A DNA stretch of 64,000 bases from Theocolax elegans (GCA_026168455.1 CM047431.1:40579986-40643985); one strand, 5' to 3'; shown: positions 42,685 to 55,435, numbered from the stretch's first letter. Program-made: numbers and translations. The notes: generated by a model not told the origin, from the sequence alone.

Positions 42685-45600
42685 ACGTATAAAAATGCAT
42701 TTGAATTCAATCCACCCGGCTATGGAACGAAATCTAAAAAAATTAAAACTTTGGGCTTCTTAGCCGGTTTATGCGTGTATTTACGTGTATATATGCATTT
42801 GAATTCAATCCACCCGGTTATGGATCGAAATAATAAATAAAATTTAAAATTTAGATTTATTAGCCGTTTTACGCTTGTATTTACCTATAAAAATGCATTT
42901 GAATTCAATCCACTCGGCTATGGAACGAAATCTAAAAAAATGAAAAATTTCGACTTCTTCGTCTTTTTACGCATGTATTTACATATAAAAATGCATTTGA
43001 ATTAAATCCACTCGGCTATGGATCAAATGTAAAAAAATTATAATTTAGATTTATTAGCCGGTTTATGCTTGTCTTTACGTATAAAAATGCATTTAAATTC
43101 AATCCACCCGGATATGGATATATTATAGATAAATTGATAATTTAGATTTAATAGCCGTTTTACGCTTGTATTTACGTATAAATATGCCTTAGAATTTAAT
43201 CCACCCGGCTATGGAACGAAATATAAAAAAATTATAAATTTAGATTTATTAGTCGATTTATGCTGGTATTTACGTATAAAAATGCATTTAAATTCAATAC
43301 AACCGGATATGGATGTATTATAGATAAATTGATAATTTAGATTTAATAGCCGTTTTACGCTTGTATTTACGTATAAATATGCCTTTGAATTCAATCCACC
43401 CGGTTATGGAACGAAATCTAAAAAAATGAAAAATGTCGACTTCTTAGCCGGTTTACCCTTGTATTTACGTATAAAAATGCATTTGAATTCAATCCACCCG
43501 GCTATGGATTCAAATATTAAATAAAATTTAAAATTTAGATTTAATAGCCGTTTTACGCTTCTATTTACCTATAAAATTGCATTTGAATTCAATCCACCCG
43601 GCTATGGAACGAAATCTAAATAAATGAAAAATGTCGACTTCTTAGCCGGTTTATGCGTGTATTTACGTATAAAAATGCATGTGAATTCAATCCACCCGCC
43701 TATGGGTCGAAATATAAAAATATTTTAAATTTAGATTTATTAGTCGATTTATGCTTGTATTCACGTATCAAAATACATTTAAATTCATTCCACCCGGTTA
43801 TGAAACGAAATATAAAAAAATTTAAAATTTAGATTTAATAGCCGGTTTATGCATTTATTTACGTATTATAATGCATTTGAATTCAATCCACCCGGTTATG
43901 GAACGAAATCTAAAAAAAAGAAAGATTTCGACTTCTTAGCCGGTTTATGAGTGTATTTACGTATAAAAATGCATTAGAATTCAATCCACCCGGCTATGGA
44001 TCGAAATATAAAAAAATTTAAAATTGAGACTTCTTAGCCGGTTTACGCTTGTATTTACGTATGAAAATGCACTTGAATTCAATCCACCCCGCTATGGATC
44101 CAAATATTAAATATAATTTAAAATTTAGATTTATTAGCCGTTTACGCTTGTATTTACCTATAAAAATGCATGTGAATTCAATCCACCCGTCTATGGATCG
44201 AAATATTAAATAAAATAAAAATGTAGATTTATTAGCCGTTTTACGCTTGTATTTACGTATAAAAATACATTTGAATTCAATCCACCCGGCTATGGAACGA
44301 AATCTAAAAAAATTAAAACTTTGGGCTTCTTAGCCGGTTTATGCGTGTATTTACGTATAAAAATGCATTTAAATTCAATCCACCCGGCTATGGATCGAAA
44401 TATAAAAAAATTTAAAATTGAGACTTCTTAGCCGGTTTATGCGTGTATTTACGTATAAAAATGCATTTGAATTAATCCACCCGGCTATGGATCGAAATAT
44501 AAAAAAATTTAAAATTTAGATTTAATAGCCGTTTTACGCTTGTATTTACGTATAAAAATGCATTTGAATTCAATCCACCCGGCTATGGATCGAAATATTA
44601 AATAAAATTTAAAATTTAGATTTAATAGCCGGTTTATGCATTTATTTACGTATTATAATGCATTTGAATTCAATCCACCCGGCTATGGATCGAAATATAA
44701 AAAAATTTAAAATTTAGATTTATTAGCCGATTTATGCTTGTATTTACGTATTAAAATGCATTTGAATTCAATCCACCCGGCTATGGATCGAAATATAAAA
44801 AAATTATAATTTAGATTTATTAGCCGTTTTACGCTTGTATTTACGTATAAAAATGCATTAGAATTCAATCCACCCGGCTATGGAACGAAATATAAAAAAA
44901 TTTAAAATTGAGACTTCTTAGCCGGTTTACGCTTGTATTTACATATAAAAATGCATTTGAATTCAATCCACCCGGCTATGGAACGAAATATAAAAAAATT
45001 TAAAATTTAGATTTATTAGCCGGTTTATGCTTGTCTTTACGTATAAAAATGCATTTAAATTCAATCCACCCGGATATGGATATATTATAGATAAATTGAT
45101 AATTTAGATTTAATAGCCGTTTTACGCTTGTATTTACGTATAAATATGCCTTAGAATTTAATCCACCCGGCTATGGAACGAAATATAAAAAAATTATAAT
45201 TTAGATTTATTAGTCGATTTATGCTGGTATTTACGTATAAAAATGCATTTAAATTCAATACAACCGGATATGGATGTATTATAGATAAATTGATAATTTA
45301 GATTTAATAGCCGTTTTACGCTTGTATTTACGTATAAATATGCCTTTGAATTCAATCCACCCGGTTATGGAACGAAATCTAAAAAAATGAAAATGTCCAC
45401 TTCTTAGCCGGTTTACCCTTGTATTTACGTATAAAAATGCATTTGAATTCAATCCACCCGGCTATGGATTCAAATATTAAATAAAATTTAAAATTTAGAT
45501 TTAATAGCCGTTTTACGCTTCTATTTACCTATAAAATTGCATTTGAATTCAATCCACCCGGCTATGGAACGAAATCTAAATAAATGAAAAATGTCGACTT

Positions 45601-46372
45601 CTTAGCCGGTTTATGCGTGTATTTACGTATAAAAATGCATGTGAATTCAATCCACCCGCCTATGGGTCGAAATATAAAAATATTTTAAATTTAGATTTAT
45701 TAGTCGATTTATGCTTGTATTCACGTATCAAAATACATTTAAATTCATTCCACCCGGTTATGAAACGAAATATAAAAAAATTTAAAATTTAGATTTAATA
45801 GCCGGTTTATGCATTTATTTACGTATTATAATGCATTTGAATTCAATCCACCCGGTTATGGAACGAAATCTAAAAAAAAGAAAGATTTCGACTTCTTAGC
45901 CGGTTTATGAGTGTATTTACGTATAAAAATGCATTAGAATTCAATCCACCCGGCTATGGATCGAAATATAAAAAAATTTAAAATTGAGACTTCTTAGCCG
46001 GTTTACGCTTGTATTTACGTATGAAAATGCACTTGAATTCAATCCACCCCGCTATGGATCCAAATATTAAATATAATTTAAAATTTAGATTTATTAGCCG
46101 TTTTACGCTTGTATTTACCTATAAAAATGCATGTGAATTCAATCCACCCGTCTATGGATCGAAATATTAAATAAAATAAAAATGTAGATTTATTAGCCGT
46201 TTTACGCTTGTATTTACGTATAAAAATACATTTGAATTCAATCCACCCGGCTATGGATCGAAAATTTAGCACTGAGCCGGTTTACGTTTGTATTTATGTA
46301 TAAAAATGCTTTTGAATTCAGTCCACCCGGCAATGGAGCGATATCTAAAGAAATGAAAAATTTCGACTTCTT
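42685..46372. repeat. Satellite array, third block, with segmental duplication
   Basis: Same ~98-bp monomer, same orientation as the first two blocks. A stretch of about 1.2 kb (roughly 43050-44290) recurs at about 45010-46250 with a constant offset of 1,962 bp, including rare variants such as GGATATGGATATATTATAGA and CCACCCGTCTATGG, so a block of some twelve monomers was duplicated. Confidence 0.94.
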
Positions 46373-46374
46373 AG

Positions 46375-46551
46375 TGATTAACAATTACTAGCCCTTTTTG
46401 CAACCTTTAGATCCATTGTTTTCCGAGTTATTGCATTTTACATTTAATTTGCAATTTTCGGATTTATGCAAATTTTGACCTAATTAATGTACCCACATTA
46501 TCAAAATTTCGAAAATACAAAATTTAAGCAGTATATATTAATTTACAACTT
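46375..46551 (+). mobile_element. Fragment of retroelement internal region
   Basis: Homologous to 61857-62025 (shared words AGCCCTTTTTGCAA, GAGTTATTGCATTT, TTTCGAAAAT and AATTTACAACTT) and, inverted, to about 34255-34430. It marks the start of the second plus-strand retroelement copy. Confidence 0.75.
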
Positions 46552-46552
46552 G

Positions 46553-46660
46553 ACCGACGCGATGGCTGAGTGGCGGAGACGCATCTCAGCCGGTCACGGA
46601 GGTTAAGCATTATTGAGCGCGGTACCCAAGTGGATGGGTGACGCTCTCGGTTGTTTGGGT
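46553..46660 (+). mobile_element. 5S rRNA-like sequence, possible SINE head
   Basis: The core 46581-46642 resembles the internal part of 5S rRNA: CTCAGCCGGTCACGGAGGTTAAGC, then GAGCGCGGTACCCAAGTGGATGGGTGAC, corresponding to the A box, intermediate element and C box of the pol III promoter. The first ~55 bases and the 3' end of 5S rRNA do not match. A non-5S body continues to about 46890, consistent with a 5S-derived SINE rather than a functional rRNA gene. Confidence 0.55.
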
Positions 46661-47420
46661 TTCGTGGCGGGTTAGGTGTTTTTTCACACTTCACAACGTG
46701 AGCGGGAGGTGTGAAACATTCGTTTTCGGTGTCACGGCATACGCAATCTGACTTTGACACCCAAAAAAGAATGTTTCGAATACACCGGCCATCTCGGGTG
46801 AGGTTTTCCCTACTTCACAGGTTTTCCTCATCCACGGGCATAACCCCGGGCGATTGCGAGATGGTTGGGTTTTTAAGGGAGGGATAAAGCACCTATATAT
46901 GTATATATATGTATACATATATGTATATATATGTATACATATATGTATATATATGTATACATATATGTATATATATGTATACATATATGTATATATATGT
47001 ATATATATATATGTATATATATATACATTTCTAAATAGGGGGTTATGGAGCCTCATGTGTTGAATCCCAATAACCCTATCCCTTTCCCACTCATTGTTAA
47101 TATGGCAGGTTTATGGAGCCGGGGCTCCATAATCTTTTCTGTCTCTTTTTATCGTACTAAAGTACGTATCTTCCCTCTCTGTCATGGGCGTCATAAACCC
47201 CGATATTTAAAATTATGTATACATATATGTATATATATGTATACATATATATAAACACCAGTATCGGTACTTATGGTGACACAACGTTATCTTGGTGTTT
47301 TGAGGTTATAAAACATATGTAACGACTCAGATATAAGGGGGAGAATATTAATTGATAGAATAATGCATAAAAAACCAATAACCCAAATACCTAAATACCC
47401 CTCACGCGTAAAAAAGCACA
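46661..47420. repeat. SINE body, (TATATATG)n microsatellite and unassigned sequence
   Basis: 46661-46890 is GC-richer sequence probably belonging to the 5S-like element. 46900-47027 is a microsatellite alternating GTATATATAT and GTATACATAT, with a short repeat at about 47215-47250. The remainder is unassigned. Tyr/Ile-rich frames over the microsatellite are artefacts. Confidence 0.6.
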
Positions 47421-47865
47421 CTTTGACCTTATAATATTAATGAAGGATTAAAGTTATAACCTCATTCGAAGTGCCGGAGGCCTCCGGCACCTCGAAAGAC
47501 GTTATAACTTCAATCCTTCATTAATATTATAACGTCAAAGCGAGGCTCACAAAGATAATTTTCCGATTTTTTGTGTGTCGGCATAAGTACGGATACATGG
47601 TTGAATTTTCGGTGGAATTATGCTGACGTCGGCATAATTACCCCAAAGTAAGCACAATTCCCATTTCCCGTAAGAATTTGTCGGCATAAGTACCGATCGA
47701 TCAATTTATGTATATATATGTATACATATATGTATATATTATGGTGGAATTATGCCGACACACAAAAAATCGGAAAATTAGCTTTGTGAGCCCCGCTTTG
47801 ACGTTATAATATTAATGAAGGATTGAAGTTATAACGTCTTTCGAGGTACCGGAGGCCTTCCACCT
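47421..47865. repeat. 120-bp palindrome and inverted-repeat element
   Basis: 47421-47540 is a palindrome centred at 47480/47481 (GGAGG|CCTCC); its 60-base arms agree at about 54-55 positions. 47549-47585 pairs with 47752-47788 (CCGATTTTTTGTGTGTCGGCAT and complement), and half of the palindrome recurs at about 47795-47862. The layout fits a small MITE-like element inserted in, or generated from, the palindrome. Confidence 0.8.
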
Positions 47866-47973
47866 AGTTATTATCGAAATTAGTTCGACATATACCGCAT
47901 CATCCATCATACAAACCTTGAAAGCCTTAGTCAATTAACGTAAAATTAAAAAAAAAGCAGCAAAGAAAGAAAA

Positions 47974-49330
47974 ATGTCTGAAACAAATTTAAAAGGAGAC
48001 CGGTGCGATATAGTAAAAACTCATTCCGGCAAAACTTTAGAAGACGTCAGAACATTAATTCGGCGACCAACCGCCTCATCGGTAAAGTACGCCGCGCACG
48101 TGGTAAGTTTTGAAATTTTGTTCAAACAGCGATACCTAGCGGAGGAAAGAACCATGAAACACGGCCTCCAATAAATGGGAGGCCGCGAATCCGTAACATG
48201 CAATCAAATGGACCTTACGCCTGGGACTAAGCATAGCATAGACCGGCAAGCGTCTAAAGGCGCATACGCGCTGCAACGCAAACGCAATCGCGAGAAAGAA
48301 ACACGGAACAAAGCATAAACCGATAATCATATATAGATATACATATATATATACATATACATACACGTCGCGGTAATAAACGTCAAAAGCGCATTACAGG
48401 CTAACTAACCGACATTTTTCAATAATTCTTTCTCCGCTATGGTCCCAAAAGATTAAAGAAGAGAACACACTATCCTTAGAAAACTAACCTTACAGTTTAG
48501 GGCAGCAGTAGCACCCCTTAAGGACGAAGAAATAATACCAATAATAAAAAGCGTCGCAATAATAACCAACCACTTCCAATGGCTATCGCTAGAGGAAATC
48601 AGTAAAGCACTCTCGAAAAGGTTATGCAGCTCTTTTCAAGGCACTCCCGAAGAACTGCACACAAAGCTCTCACAACAGGAATCCTATACGATAACTACAG
48701 ACACAAAAAGTGTCGAGGAATTATATGAGCAAGTAATCAGTCAACTCACAGCCCAAACTAAAACTCTGTACGGGGTGAACATGCCACAGAATTGGACAGG
48801 TTTAGAACCCCTAATAGAAAACTTCCCCCTAAACGTCAACCCGGACATTAACCCTACAGTAAGCAAAATGCACGGGATAAACACACCGAGCTATTATCTC
48901 GGTATAAAACATTCCTTCTCGGAGCTGCTCGAAGAAGATGGCCAACTAGCAGCGCGAATCTACTACGATGGGGCGCGCCAAAATTCTGGCTGATAGTACA
49001 TCCATTATTCGCCGGATAGCTCGAACAATTGGTCCATCATAAACTAACAAGGCTGCAGACACAACCCGAGTGGGAACCAGGATGTCCGGTACCACTCCAA
49101 CATAAAATATTAATGGTATCCCCGTCCTTTCTGAGACTCAACAACATACCATTCGAGATCCACGTACAGTACCCAGGAGACCTTATGTACGTCAAAGACG
49201 GAGTGCCTCACCATGTCATTAACACCGCCACGAACAAAGGGCCTCGTCGCGATCAACGTCAACCCGACAAGAATAGCAAAGGTAACAGAAGTAAGTGGAC
49301 TTGCCCCGTAGAAGGTTGTCCCGTAGGCAC
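47974..49330 (+). pseudogene. JmjC-type (KDM-like) gene in a retroelement, broken
   Basis: A first exon (47974-48105, from MSETNLKGDRCDIVKT) ends at a GTAAGT donor. From about 48490 the JmjC part runs TLYGVNMPQNW, INTPSYYLGIKHSF, EEDGQL, a GAPKFW-like block, CPVPLQHKILMVSPSFL, IPFEIHVQYPGDLMYV and GVPHHVIN. These follow the order of JmjC domains of the KDM4/5 type, Fe(II)/2-oxoglutarate hydroxylases. The usual first iron-binding His is not seen (LEED where HxED is expected). Shifts near 48975 and 49245 and a TAG near 49016 break the frame. Its first exon has a homologue at 62418, and env lies directly downstream, so it probably belongs to the retroelement. Confidence 0.7.
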
Positions 49331-49389
49331 AGGCAGAATGAGTACCGAAACCAGAACAGGAAACGTAAACTTTAAATGCAAAATGTAAA

Positions 49390-49900
49390 TACACCTAATC
49401 AAAAATAAACGTATTAAACTTATACTAAAATAAATACAAAAAAATCAAACCTTCCCCGCAAACCTACATAACAAATCATAATAATCAATTAAATAACCAA
49501 AAATACAAACAAACACACGCCCAACATAAACACACATAACATTTAATAATAATAAACCAACTCGATCACTCAACAGGCAAGGAATCAATGATAGGGAAAA
49601 GAAACATAGCCAACAGGAAAATAGTACAAAACAAAATAAATTTATTTATTTTATCCTACAAAACTTTTAAACAATTTCATTATTACAAAATATAAAATTT
49701 AACCAATCACTCACCTAACTCAGAACAGTAATAATACCAGCGTAAGGCAGAACTAGAAGTAACACTTCCAAAGGCACCGCCGCGCATTAGAAACATAATA
49801 TTCGCAAAACCCGCACTTTCCGACAAACAGCACAAATCCCTACACGAAATCGAACAACGAACGAAAAATTGCTTCATATTACAACCAATATTCTACTAGA
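49390..49900 (+). other. A/C-rich region between JmjC-type gene and env
   Basis: Mostly A, T and C with little G, no open frame of note. An acceptor-like TCAGAACAG at about 49720-49728 could serve the env mRNA. Otherwise nothing recognisable. Confidence 0.4.
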
Positions 49901-51442
49901 ATCCACGTCCAACACGCCGACACAAACAAACGCTAATCCATGAAATACGAGAATAAAATTTCGACACCCTACGCAAGCAAAAAGAATTCTCTCAACAAAC
50001 GAAAACCCAACTAGTAGAAAATGAAACAAATATCAAACACTTAACCAACTTCCTTCGGGGACACAAGGCGATCCGCAAACGCAGATCCGTCCTCCTATTT
50101 ATCGGAAAAATCAGTAGAATTTTATTCGGCACGTTAGACGAAGACACTCTAAAAGAAATTCAAAACATAATAGAAATGTCATCAAACGAAACAAGGAAAC
50201 TCGCGTCTTTGTTAGCCTCGCAAACCGAAATCGTCGAATCACAATTAAATTTGACAAGCCACCGGTTTTCGGAAATCGAATCGACCCTCTCAAACATAAA
50301 ATCAGAATCCACAATCGCCTACAACGAACACACAATGCACCTCGCAGCAACCATACTCACCAAACACGCAAACAAACACGCACTAGACATTGAGATACTA
50401 ACAGACGCAATCCTTTTCGCAGCAAAAGGCACCATACATCCACGACTCGTATCGCCCCAACTAATAGAAGACTCGGCATTAAACGCGCGCAAAACAGTAC
50501 CAAACGCTATCTTCCCAATAGAAGCGTCCGACTCAATACTGTAACTCTTCGACATATCCGAAGTAAAAATAATATTTTCAAAATACCACTTAATCTACTA
50601 CATACTCGTACCATTACTAGAAATACAAATGTATCAATTATTCAAGCCAACACCAGTACCAATTGAGCGAATTATCAAAAATCATTCAGACATCTTTGCA
50701 TACATCTGGCCAGAATACCCATACATAGCCACAAACGTACATCGCAACACCTACACTCCATTTACACTCGACGCCATAAACAAATGCAAAAAACTTAATA
50801 CACTCGTTATATGCAGAGATACCGAGCCACTACGAGAAATAAAGGTTCACACCCCATGCGAAGTGCGACTAACCTTAGGAAACTCGAACACGAACCTAAC
50901 AAACTGCAACATAAAAATTATTCACCTCACAGAAACCTTTTGGGCGAAGAACACACAACCCAACACACCGAAATACTTTTCCAAAATGAAATCGCAAACA
51001 TGCAACAAATAATCCACAATATTACTGCATATTAAATATTATAATACGTATTAAAATACACAAAAACGTCGCAGACTCCATAAACGAAATACTAAATTCA
51101 GAGAAGGCAGCACTAACGAATACGCATAATAACACACAGAGCAAAACCCTAAAATCCGGAATGACCCTTCACAAAATCGCTCAAAAGGTACACGCGCTAA
51201 GCGAATACAAGTCAATGGAAAAAACGCTAAACACATTCAAATACACAACCGGCTCCACCGATTCCATTGTATGCATAATCTTAATTCTCGTGGCATGGAA
51301 AATCGCGCTTCCCAAATACCACGAATGCAAAGGACACAGACCCAACCCCCACCATCAAGCAAACATAAATCAACTACGGCACTGGTTCAGTAACACGACA
51401 ACCTCAAACAATACCCCAGTAGACGAACCACAAAACGCCTAA
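49901..51442 (+). pseudogene. env: Second envelope gene, baculovirus F-like, broken
   Basis: Homologous along its length to the minus-strand env at 30505-32336 but with different, C-rich codon usage. It has an N-terminal subunit segment, a furin-type site RKRR at about 50080, a conserved fusion-peptide-like segment ending LFGTLDE, a helical region (NETRKLASLLASQTEIVESQL), the DIFAYIWPEYPYI block (about 50690-50730), and a C-terminal membrane anchor (SIVCIILILVAWKIALPK, about 51260-51315). An in-frame TAA at 50542-50544 and a break between 51012 and 51161 disrupt it. It lies downstream of the JmjC-type gene on the same strand. Confidence 0.85.
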
Positions 51443-52369
51443 AATAAAAAGCGAAAATGCACAATCTATAAGTAAATTACCAATAATTATTATTTCATTT
51501 CAGAAGCATTATCAACATATAAACATTATCACCAAAATGAATAAACATGTACTTAAATTATGCCTAAATCATATTGTACCATATTACATATTATATTACA
51601 TATTATTTAAATAATGTACATCTTATAACGTAATCAATTATATAGTAAACAAATTGTATCAAGAAGAAAGACTACAAACACATGTAAAATAGCATGCGGC
51701 TATACACGCAAACACACATACAAAAATCGCACCGCACGCAAAAAAAAAATAAAATAAAATTTTTTCAGTCTCAGTTAAAGTTTGCACGTAGCGACGACGA
51801 GGACGCCGTCGACGCGACTTTGGACGTGTCACGTACGATCACAGGTAAATCTAGATCGACGTACATTGAACCACATCGCATTCCACAGCGAACCTTTTCG
51901 CAATCGAACGTATCGCTCGGAAATCGCGAGTAAGCGCGCATCAGCAAAAGCCACGCGCGCGGAACGTTCAAAATCGCCATCTTGCACTACGTACACAATC
52001 CATAAACTCCCACCCGCGAGAATTACGAGATATAACTAAGTCAATTATCGACACATCAAATTAAAGAGTAAGATATCATACGTACCTAAAAGAGAAACTG
52101 ATTATCTTTCGACAAGAGCGGTTGTTTCCGAACACCAATTCCTCCGGTGGACAAGACGCGCGACGCGAACATTTTCACTTTACACGAAACTAGTCTTCCT
52201 TCCACAAGCAACGACTTAATAAACTCTAATAAGGGACACTTGAATTTACATTCGATCCTTCACTAGTGCTTGTGTTTAATTACGCACCCAACCGCAATCC
52301 TTACTCACACACACACACACACTCACTGTACGTGACACCATAAATGCAAGCGAAAACCGTCTAAGAAGT
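51443..52369 (+). other. Retroelement 3' flank, no gene assigned
   Basis: A/T-rich to 51760, then a CpG-richer stretch (about 51770-52030) with short frames in several registers that lack homology, then a (CA)n tract at about 52303-52322. It may contain the LTR of this second copy, but it does not match the 42.2-42.7-kb LTR, so I cannot define one. Confidence 0.35.
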
Positions 52370-55335
52370 CTAAATTTAAAATTTTTTTTATATTTCGATG
52401 CATAGCCGGTTGCAGTGAATTCAAATGCATTTTTATACGTAAATACATGCATAAACCGGCTAAGAAGCCTAAATTGTAATTGTTTTATTTTTCGCTCCAT
52501 AGCCGGGTGGAATGAATTCAAATGCACTATAATATGTAAATACATGCATAAACCGGCTAAAATGTCTAAATTCTCACTATTTCATATTTCGATCAATAGC
52601 CGGGTGGATTGAATATAAATGCATTTTTATACGAAAATAGAAGCGTAAAATGGCTAAGAAGACTATATTTTCAATTTTATTATATTTCGATCCACAGCCG
52701 GGTGGATTGAATTCAATGCCTTTTGATACGTAATTACAAGCATAAACCGGCTAATAAGTCTAAAATTTCAATTTTTTATATTTCGATCCATAAATGGGTG
52801 GAATGAATTCAAATGCATCTTTATAAATAAATACATCCTTAAGCCGGCTAAGAAGTCTAAATTTTCACTTTGTTATATATCGATCCATAGCCTAGTGGAT
52901 TGAATTCAAATGCATTTTAATACGCAAATACAAGCGTCAACCGGCTAAGAAGTCTAAAATTTCAATTTTTATATATTTCGATCCATGGCCGGGTGGAATG
53001 AATTCAAATGCATTTTAATACGTAAATACAAACATAAATCGGCTAATCAATCTAAATTTAAAATTTTTTTATATTTCGATCCATAGCCGGGTGGATTGAA
53101 TTCTAATGCATTTTTATACGTAAATACACTCATAAACCGGCTAAGAAGTCGAAATCTTTCTTTTTTTTAGATTTCGTTCCATAACCGGGTGGATTGAATT
53201 CAAATGCATTATAATACGTAAATAAATGCATAAACCGGCTATTAAATCTAAATTTTAAATTTTTTTATATTTCGTTTCATAACCGGGTGGAATGAATTCA
53301 AATGCATTTTAATACGTAAATACAAACATAAATCGGCTAATCAATCTAAATTTAAAATTTTTTTATATTTCGATGCATAGCCGGTTGCAGTGAATTCAAA
53401 TGCATTTTTATACGTAAATACATGCATAAACCGGCTAAGAAGCCTAAATTGTAATTGTTTTATTTTTCGCTCCATAGCCGGGTGGAATGAATTCAAATGC
53501 ACTATAATATGTAAATACATGCATAAACCGGCTAAAATGTCTAAATTCTCACTATTTCATATTTCGATCAATAGCCGGGTGGATTGATATAAATGCATTT
53601 TTAAAACGAAAAGAGAAGCGGAAAATGGCTAAGAAGACTATATTTTCAATTTTATTATATTTCGATCCACAGCCGGGTGGATTGAATTCAATGCCTTTTG
53701 ATACGTAATTACAAGCATAACCCCGGCTATAAGTCTACACTTTCATTTTTATATTTCGATCCTAAATGGGGGAATGATTCAAATTCATCTTTTATAAATA
53801 ATACTCCTTAAGGCAGGCTAAGAGTCTAAATTTTCTAGCGTAAACCGGCTAAGGGGTCCAAATTTTTATTTTTTTTTTATATATCGTTTCATAGCTCGGT
53901 GAAATGAATATAAATGCATTTGTATACATAAATGCATGCATAAATCGGCTCATAAACCTAAATTTTAAATTTTTTTATATTTGGATCCTTAGCCGGGTGG
54001 ATTGAATATAAATGCATATTTACACGTAAATACAAGTGTATACCGGCTAAGAAGTCTAATTTTTCAATATTTTTATATTTCGATCTATAGCCGGATGGAT
54101 TGAATTCACATGCATTTTTACACGTAAAAACTAGCGTAAACCGGCTAAGGGGTCCAAATTTTTATTTTTTTTTTATATATCGTTTCATAGCTCGGTGAAA
54201 TGAATATAAATGCATTTGTATACATAAATGCATGCATAAATCGGCTCATAAACCTAAATTTTAAATTTTTTTATATTTGGATCCTTAGCCGGGTGGATTG
54301 AATACAAATGCATATTTACACGTAAATACAAGCGTATACCGGCTAAGAAGTCTAATTTTTCAATATTTTTATATTTCGATCTATAGCCGGGTGGATTGAA
54401 TTCACATGCATTTTTACACGTAAATACTAGCGTAAACCGGCTAAGGGGTCCAAATGTTTATTTTTTTTTTATATTTCATACATAGCTCGGTGAAATGAAT
54501 ATAAATGCATTTGTATACATAAATGCATGCATAAACCGGCTCATAAACCTAAATTTTAAATTTTTTTATATTTGGATCCTTAGCCGGGTGGATTGAATAT
54601 AAATGCATATGTACACGTAAATACAAGCGTATACCGGCTAAGAAGTCTAATTTTTCAATATTTTTATATTTCGATCTATAGCCGGGTGGATTGAATTCAA
54701 ATGCATTTTTATACGTAAATGAATGCATAAACCGGCTCATAAACCTAAATTTTAATTGTTTTATATTTTGATCCATAGCCGGGAGGATTGAATATAAATG
54801 CATATATACACGTAAATACAAGCGTAAACCGGCTAAGAAGTCCAATTTTTCAATATTTTTATTTTTCGATCTATAGCCGGGTGGATTGAATTCACGTGCA
54901 TTTTTACACGTAAAAACTAGCGTAAACCAACTAAGGGGTCCAAATTTTTATTTTTTTTTTATATATCGTTTCATAGCTCTGTGAAATGAATATAAATGCA
55001 TTTGTATACATAAATGCATGCATAAACCGGCTCATAAACCTAAATTTTAAATTTTTTTATATTTGGATCCTTAGCCGGGTGGATTGAATACAAATGCATA
55101 TTTACACGTAAATACAAGCGTATACCGGCTAAGAAGTCTAATTTTTCAATATTTTTATATTTCGATCTATAGCCGGATGGATTGAATTCACATGCATTTT
55201 TATACGTAAATACAAGCGTAAACCGGCTAAGGGGTCCAAATTTTTATTTTTTTTTTATATTTCGTTCCATAGCCGGGTGGATTGAATATAAATGCATTTG
55301 TATACATAAATGCATGCATAAACCGGCTCATAAAC
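52370..55335. repeat. Satellite array, fourth block, inverted orientation
   Basis: The same monomer as the other blocks but reverse-complemented (AGCCGGGTGGATTGAATTC). A segment of about 430 bp (from 52397) recurs with offset ~975 bp (from 53370), the second copy with small deletions near 53700-53830. From about 53840 a three-monomer unit of ~295 bp repeats (AAGGGGTCCAAAT at about 53850, 54145, 54440, 54930 and 55230), the inverse of the unit near 1690-2560. Confidence 0.94.
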
Positions 55336-55435
55336 NNNNNNNNNNNNNNNNNNNNNNNNNNNNNNNNNNNNNNNNNNNNNNNNNNNNNNNNNNNNNNNNN
55401 NNNNNNNNNNNNNNNNNNNNNNNNNNNNNNNNNNN
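55336..55435. other. Assembly gap (100 N)
   Basis: Exactly 100 N, a typical placeholder for a gap of unknown size. It separates the inverted satellite from unrelated sequence, so adjacency and distance across it are not reliable. Confidence 0.99.

Noticed and set aside
46553..46660. Functional 5S rRNA gene or tRNA gene
   Set aside because: Only the internal promoter part resembles 5S; the ends and overall folding are missing, and the TGGCTGAGTGGC word does not extend to a tRNA cloverleaf.
46854..47063. Tyr/Ile-rich proteins over the TATATATG microsatellite
   Set aside because: A composition artefact of a simple repeat.
51694..52039. Overlapping Arg/Ser-rich frames after the second env
   Set aside because: Three frames open at once over a CpG-rich stretch; no homology or start context.
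52370..55335. Regular ~98-bp repeats resembling a CRISPR array
   Set aside because: The whole monomer is repeated with no unique spacers, the host is a eukaryote, and there are no cas genes.
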